A stretch of DNA of 64,000 bases from Archegozetes longisetosus. Taxonomy: Eukaryota > Arthropoda > Arachnida > Sarcoptiformes > Trhypochthoniidae. The notes below the pieces were generated by a model. That model saw only the letters and a program-made list of their open reading frames with translations, made no database searches and was not told the origin of the DNA. The stretch lies in the NCBI GenBank assembly GCA_018873245.2, contig JAEMBT020000002.1, forward strand, positions 2,394,001-2,458,000, given 5' to 3'. This document shows positions 21,096 through 31,492 of this stretch, one piece after another. A program made the translations under genes and the position numbers. Every line of letters begins with the position of its first letter. Positions within the stretch are counted from its first letter, which is position 1.

Positions 21096-22073
21096 TCAAA
21101 ACTTAGATCTTTTCTTATTACTGACTTTAATAGTTGTCTGCTCTTCATCACCACTTTCTTCGGTCGGAGAACTGTCATCCGCATCAGTTTTCGTCTCTGA
21201 AGAAATGTCTTCTTCTGAATTTTCAGTACTAGAAGTCAAAGAACTTTTCAGATTTTTACTTTCAAATTCCACTGCCGATGAATCTTCTTCAGAAGTCGAT
21301 TCTTCTTCATTACTCTTTGAAAATAACTCACTAACGGCTTCAGTTGTGAACAACTGACCAAAAGTGACCGCTTTTGTAGAATTAGTGGAAATAGAAGTCT
21401 TGTTCGGGATTTCAGTATACGTTGATTCAATGCTGACCAGTTTATCTAGCTTAGAGGTCGACTCATTTGGAACCACATCGGAAATAGAAGTTCTCTCAAT
21501 TGAAATCAATTCGCTTGTAACTAAACCAAGAGTTTCAGTCGTTTTTGCAATACTAGTACTGCCAATTGTTGTGAGTTCGCGACTGATTGACGTGTTCAAA
21601 GTACTATCTGTTGAGATAGTGCTCAAAGAATTCGCATTTGTATTATCTGTTTTCGAGTCGTTCGGTAAATCAATTGAGGCGAAATTTCTGATTTTATCAT
21701 CATTCGAATGGTTGATCTTTTCTTCAAATGAAATCGATTCGGAGTCTGGAGGATAAAACTGAATAGGGCTGGAATCGTCGATGGGCTGTTGGGGGGCTTT
21801 CACTAGAATCACAGCGTTTTCATTCCTTTGTTTGGGATAAATCGGAATTCCATAGACATAAATCGGTCGATCGCCAGAAATCCAAATTTGAGGCTTCGAT
21901 TCTTTACAACAATATGCATGCAGAATATTCAGAATGTTATGATTAATATTTTAGTGAATTCTTGACATAGACATATAAATACCTGCACTTTTAATAAATA
22001 AAATTGCTATTAAGAATAGAAGAGAACAAAGTCTTGAAAATGATGTCAAAATACTTTTATTGTTCATATCCAT
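21096..22073 (-). CDS. Secreted Ser/Thr/Glu-rich protein, array member 3
   Basis: Exon 1 22073-21983 and exon 2 21901-21096 (81-nt intron, phase 1) give 298 aa. Two in-frame ATGs open the signal peptide (MDMNNKSILTSF...); either 22073 or 22067 may be used. The mature start ESKPQIWISGDRPIYVYGIP is followed by NENAVILVKAPQQPI, a hydrophobic strand-like motif shared with neighbours. From about residue 80 on the protein is Ser/Thr/Glu-rich (TSISRELTTIGSTS, EEESTSEEDSS), mucin-like and acidic, ending basic (NKKRSKF). No cysteines in the mature part. Probably disordered and O-glycosylated; function unknown. Confidence 0.75.
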
Positions 22074-22084
22074 ATGAATTGATT

Positions 22085-22645
22085 GTAAACCATTTTATTA
22101 AAATGTGTTTTGGCTTAATATATCATTAATTGACTTCTAAGTGCGATCAATAGATTGCGTCTGAAAATGATTAAGAATAAAAAATTGCATAAATATCATA
22201 TTAAAAACTAGGTGAAAGCTAGTCAGAAGATGGTTCAAATTACACTACTACTATTAGAATTTGTTGCTCGCTCACTATTAGGTATACAAGCTTTCGGACA
22301 ATTATCATTTTTAATGATTAAAGTGGCCAGTGTCCCCTTTTCAGAAACCATAATACCTTGTATCGAGCCTACCGGTCATAGTGGTATCAAGATAGCTTAT
22401 CTCCAGGGCTATCACCTTTAGAAACCAGTGAGTCCTTACAAAAAAATACAATTGGGATACCCTTACAGGAAAGTTGGAGAATTTTATTCGAATCATGGTT
22501 TATGGGCTACATTTTTATATTTTGCTTACTTACTAAACTTACAAATATTAACAATTTCCCTCAACTACTGCAAAAAAAGTTACGAAAATTTTGTCCCATT
22601 GTCTAATTATTTAAAAATAAAGTTTTACGTAATCACAATCAAGTA
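22085..22645. other. Intergenic between array members 3 and 4
   Basis: A plus-strand frame at 22212-22421 (69 codons, GTG or a later ATG at 22230) is hydrophobic but lacks any family support; not called. Confidence 0.4.
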
Positions 22646-22652
22646 ATTATTT

Positions 22653-23360
22653 TCACGTTTTACTGTTATCGGCTTTGACAATAATATAGGGTTGTTGTAA
22701 ATAAACGACTTGATTTGCCGGAACCAAAGGAATGTCGTCCAAATTCAATTTGTGAGGATCTGATAAGGGATTCATCGGAATGTTCTTTATAACAAAAGTG
22801 GCTTTATCTTTAGGCTCTTCCACTACTGGCTTGTCATTAATCCTTGTTTTCACGTGGAGCAAAGGCTGGATTTGAACAGTTCTTCGATGAGTATCAGGAG
22901 CTTCGAGAAAAGCTTGATACTTATTCGGAATTTCGTTATCAATAATTCTGAAACTTCGCTGATTGATAATCGGTTTATTTTTTTGAATCAATCTTCGGTG
23001 AATTGAGGGATAATTTGTGTTAACTTTTACAAAATGATTTCGTGGATGTGTCTGAATAATTCTTCTCTTAGTCTTTGGACTTTCGTAATAAAACGGACCA
23101 GAATTTTGATGAACTTTAATATTGCTATTTTGTGGTTCTGGTTCGGTATAGCTCAGAAATTTTCGATGAAGAAGAGGATTTTCTTCGAAAACGGCTTCAT
23201 TTTTGGGACAATCATATGCGTCATCGCACGGCTTAGTATTGGCTTCAAGATCAAGAAATACTTTTTATTATAAGATAATCTTTTTTTACGACTTACTCAA
23301 TAATTGTATTGAAAATAATACGGATAATGAAAGCAATAATGAATTTCTATTTTTTGCCAT
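22653..23360 (-). CDS. Secreted basic protein, array member 4
   Basis: Exon 1 23360-23297 and exon 2 23242-22653 (54-nt intron, phase 1) give 217 aa. The signal peptide starts MAKNRNSLLLSLSVLF, close to that of the Kunitz neighbour (MAKN...). The mature protein opens TNTKPCDDAYDCPK with its only two cysteines, then becomes rich in Arg/His/Asn/Pro (HRRLIQKNKPIINQRSFR, THRRTVQIQPLLH) and ends in NQVVYLQQPYIIVKADNSKT, carrying the hydrophobic VVxLxxP-type motif at the C-terminus. Basic, unlike the acidic neighbours. No known domain; function unknown. Confidence 0.75.
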
Positions 23361-23369
23361 TTTATTCAT

Positions 23370-23905
23370 CTCATTCAAAGACATATGGTTTCAAACAATT
23401 TTTATGTAATTCAAGATCTTTTTTAGAGTAAAAACTTTCTATTTATAATTAAACTTCATTAACGTCAATAAATCCTTCAATATCTACTACACGATCGAAA
23501 TACTTTATTAATTGACGATAGTAGATCTTTTTCTTATTCCTTTCATTATTATTATACTAATAATAATGCTTAATTACTATAGGATTGATTGTGAAATCAA
23601 TCCTATTTTGGTTCTAAGTTTTATCTACTTATCAAATGAAACAAAATCATCACCAATAAGAATAATAATACTCAATGAAAAATCTCTAGAAGACAGCTAA
23701 AAGAGTGCCTGTCGAGTATCCCATAAAATTAATTAACCACTTCTTTTTAAATACTTATAATTTGGTGTAATTTCTCAAAACCTTTGCTTTAAAAAGTAAG
23801 CTGATAAAAATCGTCTAATGAATGATATATTTATTGATAACTTGAAGGAATAATGTGTGAGGTACAAGATTATTATAAAATTGTTTAATATCTGTAACCA
23901 TTCAA
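23370..23905. other. Intergenic between array members 4 and 5
   Basis: Short plus-strand frames only; no gene supported. A hairpin ATAGGATTGAT/ATCAATCCTAT lies near 23579-23606. Confidence 0.4.
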
Positions 23906-23912
23906 TAAAACA

Positions 23913-25495
23913 TTAATGACTTGTTCTCCGTCCTCGCTCTGGTTTCTCGATATCCGAAGACCCAACTGCTCCTACTTTAGAAATAGTACTTGTGATGGAA
24001 GAGCTAACAGAACCCTTTTTCTTATAGACCACTAATGTTTTAGTCGATGGACTCTCTTCAGTGGTAGTGATGGACTTCGTGACCGTTTCTGTTGATTCCT
24101 CACTCAGGGAGTTATTTGGTTTGGTAGTCTCTGTAGAACTCGTGCTTTGGCTATGACATTTTGCAATTGAATCCACAACAACTATAATGATTACATAAAT
24201 TCAATTAAAAAATTATTTTATGTCACACACACATAAGTCTAGTATTAGGGGTACCATTTAATTACCGCGCATTTTGTATATATAATTATAGTGTTGTCTA
24301 CGGAGGGAAAGCATTTGTTTAAAAATAATTTCCGTTTCTCAATTGAAAGTAGGGATATTTGACTTCAATTTAGTGTAAAAAGTAATTTCTTAATAGTGTC
24401 CTAACAATGTCTGATTACATTTCCGATAAGAGTCATGTCAAACAATGTTTGATGTATGAGTTCGATCGCGGATCAAATACCACTGTGGCCGCCAATAATA
24501 TCTGTGGAACCTACGGCCAAATGATAAGTGTCCGACAATCCCAGAAATGGTGTAGTCGGTTCCGTTCCGATGACCGTAGTCCCGAAGACCGCCCGAGACC
24601 TGGCCGACCGATCTTAGTGGACAATGATGTTTGGACAAAATTCAGTCGATAGATGGGTAGTTCTCATCACCAAGAAGACGATTATATAATTGATTGAACT
24701 CTTGCAACTTTTTTTAAAAATAAAATTTAGTTTTTTTTAGGCCGCGCGGTAATTAAGTGGTACTCCTAATATATTGACAACTTTTGAGTATATGCGCGCT
24801 CAACAATACAAATCATTCTTTTTTACATGATACGATTTTATAGTAGAATAACTCACTGACAGGATCGTCAACCATAACAACATAAGTATCAGGAGTGTTC
24901 TTGATCTTCGTATACGGAATCATCTCTTCTATTGTCGGATTTTGACTGAGGTCTGGATATCTTCTAACCGGTGAGTTCAGGTTCATAACCGAAGTTGGGT
25001 ATCTCGGTTTCTGATTGATTGGGTGCCAACTCTCGAATCTCTTCAGAGTTTTGGATCTTCTCCCGAAATGACTGGTTTTAACGCCTCCGACGATGTTGGC
25101 ATAATCGTTATAATCATCTTCAGACCGAACATAGTCATCGTCATTATTCAGCTCAAATTTGACCCTTGGCATCAGGATAGTTCCGTGAACTTCTTCGTGA
25201 TGAACATTGAAGTCCTGCCGATCGGTTATATCCTCCGAATCGGGTGAGATCGGGTGCAAATTTGTCGAGGATTTTTGAGCATTCCGCGATAGAAGTATTG
25301 GATTTTTTCCATCGTCATCATTATCGCATTCATTCTCCGTCTCGACATAAACAGGTTTTGAGTGTATTATTACTGTTTTAGAATATTCTTTGTTAAGTTC
25401 TAATTAAATATTGAATTAATTTTTTAATATTCTTTACCGAAAATGTTGAAAATAGACAGAAATAACACTCCTTTGAGGCTTTTATTTAAGTTCAT
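23913..25495 (-). CDS. Secreted Asp/Ser/Thr-rich protein, array member 5
   Basis: Exons 25495-25438, 25372-24857 and 24181-23913 join (both junctions phase 1) to 280 aa. The signal peptide is MNLNKSLKGVLFLSIFNIF; the mature part starts HSKPVYVETENECDNDDDG. The middle holds acidic Asp/Asn stretches, then basic Arg/Pro segments (RRSKTLKRFESW) and TYVVMVDDPVIVVDS across the second junction, the hydrophobic motif shared with neighbours. The last exon is Ser/Thr-rich (STSSTETTKPNNS) and ends basic (KPERGRRTSH). Intron 2 (675 nt) contains a 525-bp mariner derivative. Taken separately the two halves look like two genes; the splice sites and the intact frame across them argue for one. Function unknown. 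Confidence 0.72.
24245..24769 (+). mobile_element. Internally deleted mariner element in an intron
   Basis: Ends TTAGGGGTACCATTTAATTA and the complement of TTAGGAGTACCACTTAATTA are flanked by TA (24243-24244 and 24770-24771). The termini resemble mariner ends. Only the N-terminal part of a transposase (24407-24652) is left inside. At 525 bp it is far below the 1.3 kb of a full mariner, so it is a deletion derivative. It sits antisense in intron 2 of array member 5. Confidence 0.88.
24407..24652 (+). pseudogene. Mariner transposase N-terminal fragment
   Basis: Eighty-one codons starting MSDYISDKSHVKQCLMYEF, with the mariner HTH pattern (H-x2-C-x2-YEF-x-G, A-x2-NIC-x2-YG, SVR-x3-KW--RFRS-D) and the EDRPRPGRP linker. 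It ends at a TAG before the catalytic domain; no D-D-D residues remain. The open frame of the retained part suggests the deletion is fairly recent. Confidence 0.85.
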
Positions 25496-25499
25496 TTTG

Positions 25500-25945
25500 A
25501 TCATTCATTCATTGATTACTCAAATCCAGATGTAAATTACTATTTATTAAATATTTGATATTTTGTTCATTTCAATATATTCACGAAGCTTAGTTTATTT
25601 GTCGATCTGATATTTCCCTGACTTTCTTCCAATACTTGAACTCAATTGGCTGTCAACTCATATAAGATAACATGTTGTAAAAGACCGAAAACTTTATTGG
25701 GAGAGTCAAAATTGAGTACAATACAAGATTCATTGATAATACTGTGTTGGAATAGCACGTGGAGTTGTACTGACATTACATTCTGGGAGGATGTCAATCA
25801 ACTGATTGTCTAATTCATAACTGCATGAATATTGCTATTATTGGGCATATTCTCGTTTTATATCAATTCTTTAAGAGAAAAATTGCAATTACCGACCACT
25901 TTGAAGACCGGATCCAATTTCTGGCATTTTCTATCATTTTAAATA
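25500..25945. other. Intergenic, no gene seen
   Basis: AT-rich flank upstream of array member 5; nothing supported. Confidence 0.35.
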
Positions 25946-25951
25946 TTGGGC

Positions 25952-26198
25952 TCATATTTCACATAATTCGTTGACTCTCATAGAATTTATTTCTATATTT
26001 TTCGCATTTGTATAGTTTTGAGATTGTAAGGAATCATAGCTTTCCTTTGGATTGTAACCCAGAGGACAACTCGTTGTCATTACTGATGAGACAATCCGCA
26101 CAACCAATCAATTTTGGTTGTTGTTCAGTTCCCCTTTACTTACCTTCTATTAAGAGAAGGAATGAAGTTAACAAACGTTGTTTGCACGTGATGCCATA
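25952..26198 (-). pseudogene. Relic of a further signal-peptide array gene
   Basis: On the minus strand 26198-26144 reads KQRLLTSFLLLIEG, a signal-peptide-like core ending in phase 1 at a good GTAAGT donor, and 26082-25952 continues in frame from an AG acceptor for 43 codons (MTTSCPLGYNPKESYDSLQS...) to TGA. There is no in-frame start: a TAA precedes the hydrophobic core and the nearby ATG (26196) is out of frame. The architecture matches neighbouring array genes, so a dead or frameshifted copy is inferred. Confidence 0.3.
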
Positions 26199-26389
26199 TT
26201 AGTGTATCGGAATCGTTCAGGGGTTTGTAGGTGTAATCAATAAAATTGTATTGTCAAAAGAATTTCTTTTTTGACAATAAGTTTCAGATTCTAATGAATA
26301 AGAAAATATTTAATAGAAATAATCGTAATCATGATATGGGGACGAGAAGTTCTTCTTGAACTCTAGGAGTTCTGGGATTAATTCCTGGC

Positions 26390-27063
26390 TTAATATCCAT
26401 ATGTAACCCAACACCACCGGCTATCTGTATGGCTAATTCTAGTCTTTTTTCTGGCCAACTCGAGATTCTTTTTGGCCCCATTCACTTCGAGCAAGGCTTC
26501 GGCCAAATTCTTTTCACTCGAATCCAGTTCTTGTTCTTTACCGTAGCAATGAATTCGCTTCAATTCTTCTTCCAAAAGATATTTTGACAATCCAAGACCA
26601 GATACATGAAATCTCGAGTTTACATCAGATTTTGAGGACTTTAGATCTGCATTTTTTGCTCCACAAAATGTTGATCTCAGAATTCTTGGCCAGCAACTAT
26701 TCCTATTCGTCCAAAAGTATTCAAAATTTAGTTGAATTTTATCCCAAAAGTAGTCTCGATTTATTGCAAGTGATCTCGTACTGAATGTTGATTCTCGTTC
26801 AACAACACTTTCTAGGATTCCATACCAGGAATTGCCATAACTGTCAACGGGTTCTTCGGAAACATCTTATATATAATTTTGCTTATTGCTGGTAAACATA
26901 CTGCGGGCAGAAACTGTTTCAAAATGGCCCATCACTTAATCGGAAAAATTAGAAATTTTCCAATAATCAATTTTTAAAATTATATTAGAGAATTTTCACC
27001 TCGATAAGTTATCACTGATATTGTTATCAGTTGAAATATCAACTTATGACAGTTGATCGACAT
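26390..27063 (-). CDS. Secreted protein, array member 6, likely C-terminal frameshift
   Basis: Exon 1 27063-27000 encodes a signal peptide (MSINCHKLIFQLITISVITY) ending in phase 1; exon 2 26865-26390 adds 158 codons (134-nt intron), 179 aa in all. The mature part has an aromatic/Asn-rich region (SYGNSWYGILESVV, FWDKIQLNFEYFWTN) and then a charged, probably helical or coiled segment (LLEEELKRIHCYGKEQELD, SEKNLAEALLEVNGAKKNLELA). After ELARKK the current frame ends in WCWVTYGY; the next frame instead reads LELAIQIAGGVGLHMDIKPG on to PRTPRVQEELLVPIS, stopping at 26329. The switch lies in an A6 run near 26450, so either a one-base error or a real frameshift. No known domain. Confidence 0.55.
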
Positions 27064-27069
27064 TCTATC

Positions 27070-27735
27070 GAAAGACTTTTTTCTTTTCAACCAACTAATT
27101 AATTGCGTGCAATTTATTCAACTGCTGTAAGTCAGTAATCATAAAATTGCTCAGCTTTCTGGATATTACTTGCTCTGATTAGTAGATAAATTTTTGAACC
27201 TACTCCTGCTAAACATATGGGAAAATTTTAATGAGTACAAATCAATACATTAATCGAAAACTGTTTACGCTTATCTTTATACAACTTTAAACTAGTTTGT
27301 ACAATAAGAAGATAAATATCTTAAACTTTTCTACAAAAATAAGTTTTACCGAATAAACTTGCTGAAAAATACTAAAATATGTTGAAAAAATATTTTTCTT
27401 TCAATACTAATTCAATGTTATAAAATAATTGTAATTTGCAGGTTCATTGGATTTTATAAATAATTAGTGAGCTATAATTGATCTAAATTTTCACTAGAAG
27501 ATCCTTGCATTGTTATTTATTTCTCTTAAAAGGAAATGCCACAGTAACTTAACGACTGTTAATCTCGTAACAAGCCTTTTAAATGGTATTACAAATAGAA
27601 AAAACCAAATCAATAACAATTTAGAAGACGACTAATTTTATCTTTATTAGCAGTTTAAACAAAATTATAGTTAAAATTCAAGATTTATTGGAATGAGAAA
27701 TATTTTATCGCCATTTTATCCCGATATGTCATTTG
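27070..27735. other. Intergenic between array members 6 and 7
   Basis: Very AT-rich; no exon supported. Confidence 0.4.
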
Positions 27736-27738
27736 CTG

Positions 27739-29900
27739 TCATATGTCATGATCTATAGAATGATCGTCACGGTCATTTTTGTCGCTATTCGTAGAACCTT
27801 CAGCATTAATCTTAATCTTCTTTCCTATGCTCTTCAAATTTTTTTCCTTATTTCCTAATCTAACCGTTTTCTCATTCAGAATATTCTCAACTAAACCCAA
27901 ATTATCAGCTTTTTTGACTGAAAGAATACCATCAAGAATTTTATCCTTGTGAATATCATTACTCATTCCGTGTATTGAACCTATATTCTCTAATGATTTC
28001 AAAACTTTTTCTACAGGACCAACACTTTTATCACTATTCTCATTGCTTTCAGTCGCAGAATTCTCTAAATTCTGTGAAGTTGTTCCTTTACCTCTCTCCA
28101 TTTTTTGTGTTTTCTTTGCTCTAATTGTACTTTCATTTGACTCAACACTAGTTGCTCTCGTGATCATATCAAACGCAGAATATTCTGTATTTTTTTCTGT
28201 GCTTGCAGTTGTCATCAGTAACGGAATTTTTTTATTAGTCAAGTCCTCATTCCAACCCATTTGCACAGATTCTGATTCATTTTCTTTATTATTTAATGGC
28301 TTTATATCTGGACCACTGTTAATATCTTCCGCAACCATTAGATCTATCTCTTCAGTCACAACAGAACTCATGTAGATTTGTGATGCAGTTATTTCCGACA
28401 GTTTAGTCGTTATTAAATTTTCACTCAACAACTGTTCTGTTGGCGTATTTTCAGAAACAGTTTTTAGATTATTGACAATTTTTATTGTCGGATAAGTTAC
28501 AGGAATATCACTATCAATACTTTCATCATTGGGTGCATTACTGAATCCCAAACTTTTCCCATTGTCTGAATCATCGTTAAATCTGTCGGTATTCTTAATA
28601 TTCTCCTCAATCTCTTCATCCTTTGTCTCATTCTTTTTCTTAGGCTTATCTTTCTTCAATCGTCCAGAACTAGTCCTGTTTTCATCAAATCTACTCTCAT
28701 TTCCCTCCAAATCAACACTTTCAGCAGTTGTCGACTGATAATTCAGACTACTATTCATATCGTAATTTTCATCTCTCACGCTTTTGTGTGTCTCTAAAGG
28801 TTGTGTCGTTAGTTCGTTCCTTTGTATAGAACCCGATATATGATTCTCTGAACTATTTTCTCTATCAATTTCACTTTTAAACTCTTCATCATTAGACAAA
28901 AGATACAAACTTTTCAACGTCTTCATTCTTTCACTTAAATTATCATTTTTATCTTGAGTTAAATTTTCCCTAAAATCAGTAAAAGTTTTCTCGTTATCAA
29001 GAGACTCAAGTTCTTCACTAGTGTCCTCAGATTTAGTTTCTGTTAATGTCGTCAATAGATCCTCTGTAAGAGTTTCAGAAGTTATTTCAGTAGCTATTAT
29101 TTCAGATTCTGTCAATTTTTCAATTTTGGTTTCTGAAGGAAATTCAGATATTATTTCAGAATTTGGTGGATATGTTGTGGTTTCAATCTCAAGTGTTTTG
29201 ATCGTCGACTTAAATCCAGAGCCTTTTCTGACTGTAGGATCTGTTGAAATATCGATAGATTTTGATGTTCTCACACTTTCATTAGGCTTTACTGAATCAG
29301 TAGCAGTTCTAATAGTCTCCCTATTTTCATTAATGGCTTTCCGTTCAGTCGTTTTTAGTATTTCTAATGTTCTCGAAGAATTTTCAGTTGAAATTGTGTA
29401 TAATTTAGGATTAGATGTGAAAAAAGTTGACAAAAGAGTAGATGACGTTTGAATTGAAAGTCTAGTAGGATATGAAGTCATAGGTCTTTCTGTAGTGAAT
29501 TCGACTTGTGATGAATCAGTTGTTTTTATTTTTGCCTTTGCTGAAATTTCATTATTGTTGACTTGCATCTTCTTTTTATTATTTTTATGATCTTTGAACC
29601 CATTTGAAGGTTCTTTAACAATTGACTTAACCCATTCTTTGTCATAATACGGACGAACCGTTGAATTTGATTGCGTTGTGAAATCATCAGAATCTACATG
29701 ATTTACCTTCAGTAAATTTTCTTCCTCCTCGGTTGTAGTCGAATCTGTGAAAATCGCGTCAATTTATCTTTGAAAAACAGTTTTTAAATCTATCAATTAC
29801 TGAAACAAGAAATTTGATTAAAGCCTAATATTAAAACTCTTAATAAGAACAGAGTATCGAAAACTAAGAGACAAAAACTTTGTTCAAATTGCTCTTTCGA
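27739..29900 (-). CDS. Large secreted Ser/Thr/Glu-rich protein, array member 7 (start unclear)
   Basis: Exon 2, 29744-27739, is a 668-codon open frame, the longest in the window. It is preceded by a 56-nt GT-AG intron and a candidate exon 29900-29801 reading FEQSFCLLVFDTLFLLRVLI, hydrophobic like the other signal-peptide exons and ending in phase 1, so the parts fit in frame (about 700 aa). No ATG lies between an in-frame TAG at 29901-29903 and the hydrophobic core. The body is almost free of Cys and dominated by Ser, Thr, Glu, Asn, Asp with short acidic/basic alternation (KPKKKNETKDEEIEEN), mucin-like or disordered; it ends HSIDHDI. Probably secreted and glycosylated; function unknown. Start lost, non-AUG or in a missed exon. 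Confidence 0.7.
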
Positions 29901-30028
29901 CTAACGAGTGGCTATAATCTTACTAATTTATTACTTATTAAAAATGGACGCACAAGTAGTTGTAATGTTGTTCATATCGCTGGGAATAACGTCCAGTCTG
30001 TCGAAACAAATTAAATTTGATGAAATAA

Positions 30029-30690
30029 TTAGAGATCGATGGCTTTAACATACATGGCATCATCAAGCAGAATTACAATGTCGTCAGCTCTGTTCCTCTG
30101 GTATTCAGGCATGTCTTCCATGCCAGGCACAGGAGGAGGCATATGGGCAATATTCAAATCTGTAATTTACATTTAGATAGGTTATTCGTGAATACTGCCA
30201 AATAGTTTTCTTTTATTAGGTAATTTGACTGAACTATTACTCGTATTGTTGAAAACCACGCTCATTATCTGTTTGTCTTACATTGTTTCGGTAACTGGAA
30301 TGTATATATATGAGTGTGATTGACAACAATGTAGTCACAGTTGGACTCTAAATTCGGCATCTATTTCTAAATGTAAACAATTACCAGGTTCTGCTAGATC
30401 CTCAAGAATCATATGTTTGTTCTCTAATTCCTCTCCATGTCCAGTGTCTGGCAGATCTTCGAGTGTTTCAAAGTCATAACAACTATTATCATCTTTAAAT
30501 CTATAATCGACTTCGTTATAATCAGAGTATCTGTTTCCAGAATTAAATGGTTTGCAATAAACCTTTTCTTAATAAAAGATAGTTTTTGAATAATTTATTC
30601 AGACAGCGATTTGTGAGAATTCTAACCTCTTAAGAAGAAAGTTATTGTGAAAATCGAGATTAATAATAACTGATTTAATTGATTCGACAT
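30029..30690 (-). CDS. Small secreted acidic protein, array member 8
   Basis: Exons 30690-30627, 30567-30385 and 30159-30029 (introns 59 and 225 nt, both phase 1) give 125 aa. The signal peptide is MSNQLNQLLLISIFTITFFL. The mature protein is acidic: VYCKPFNSGNRYSDYNEVDY, two cysteines (YCKP and SCYDFE), a run LEDLPDTGHGEELENKHMIL, a Pro/Met-rich turn (HMPPPVPGMEDMPEY), and a hydrophobic end DDIVILLDDAMYVKAIDL similar to the motif of other array members. Most upstream gene of the minus-strand array. Function unknown. Confidence 0.72.
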
Positions 30691-30694
30691 TTTA

Positions 30695-31490
30695 TTTACT
30701 TATTCACTTATTTTTAAAACTTAATTAGTCGATATTGAAAACCATATGGGAATCAAAGTGTTGAAATTAAATATTTAATCAATTGATTGTTGATAAAAAT
30801 CTATATAAAATTCACAACATATACTAACTCTTAATAATTGGTAATAAACAAAGTAAATTGATATGTTTTCGAACTTTTGTTCTTTTTTCATAGATAGATA
30901 TTCCAAATTAGAAATACTACAGAGTATGCTTGGAGTCAGAACTCGTGTTAGAAGTCTAACACGAGTTCTGACTCCGATCAACCATTCAATAGACTACTGA
31001 ACCACTGTTCGTATTTCACACGCCAATCAATTTGTTTAACATTAATTTCTATAACTATTAATATTTTCTTCGTAGTCGTTTTTATAATGAATTTCTTATG
31101 CTTTTCATCGTCCTCATTAGACTATCTTATTTTCTATGTCTTGTTCACTAATTGTTAAGCTTTCTCAAACTGTAAAATTATTTTATTGATATATATTCAA
31201 TTCATACTTTTCTATCTTATCATTCTTATGGCATTGAATGCATTAGGTGCATTGAAATTCATATCAAAATTCTTATTTTCTGTAAAATAACAAATTCATT
31301 CTCTGAAGAAAATCTGACTGAAACTTTTGAGAAACAAATTTTCTACTTTAATAAGTTTCATTTTAAAGGAACTAAGATTCATTATAGAGATAAGAATATT
31401 CAGAGAAATAATTATATATCTCTTAAAATTTCGTAGAACAGATTCGCAGCAAATTTCCTGTATTGAACTCTATTCTCAAATTGAAATTTA
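30695..31490. other. Intergenic with a perfect palindrome
   Basis: Apart from the inverted repeat at 30932-30975 no feature was found. Confidence 0.4.
30932..30975. repeat. Perfect 21-bp inverted repeat with 2-base spacer
   Basis: GGAGTCAGAACTCGTGTTAG plus A, two bases AG, then the exact complement. All 21 pairs match. It lies about 240 bp upstream of array member 8 and 520 bp downstream of the MARCH gene stop. Confidence 0.9.
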
Positions 31491-31492
31491 AC

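Noticed and set aside
22212-22421. Hydrophobic 69-codon plus-strand frame
   Set aside because: No family signature, no splice continuation, intergenic position; likely chance.
24000-25300. Two separate genes instead of array member 5
   Set aside because: The upstream part ends at a good donor (GTGAGT), the downstream part starts at an AG acceptor, phases agree and the intervening DNA is mostly a mariner derivative, so one gene is favoured.
28043-29452. Three long plus-strand frames opposite array member 7
   Set aside because: Ser/Thr/Glu codon bias on the minus strand leaves the complement open; hydrophobic shadow translations without support.
29944-30048. Plus-strand 34-codon frame with a signal-peptide-like start (MDAQVVVMLFISLG)
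   Set aside because: It overlaps the terminal exon of array member 8 on the opposite strand, ends after 34 codons and has no plausible downstream exon.
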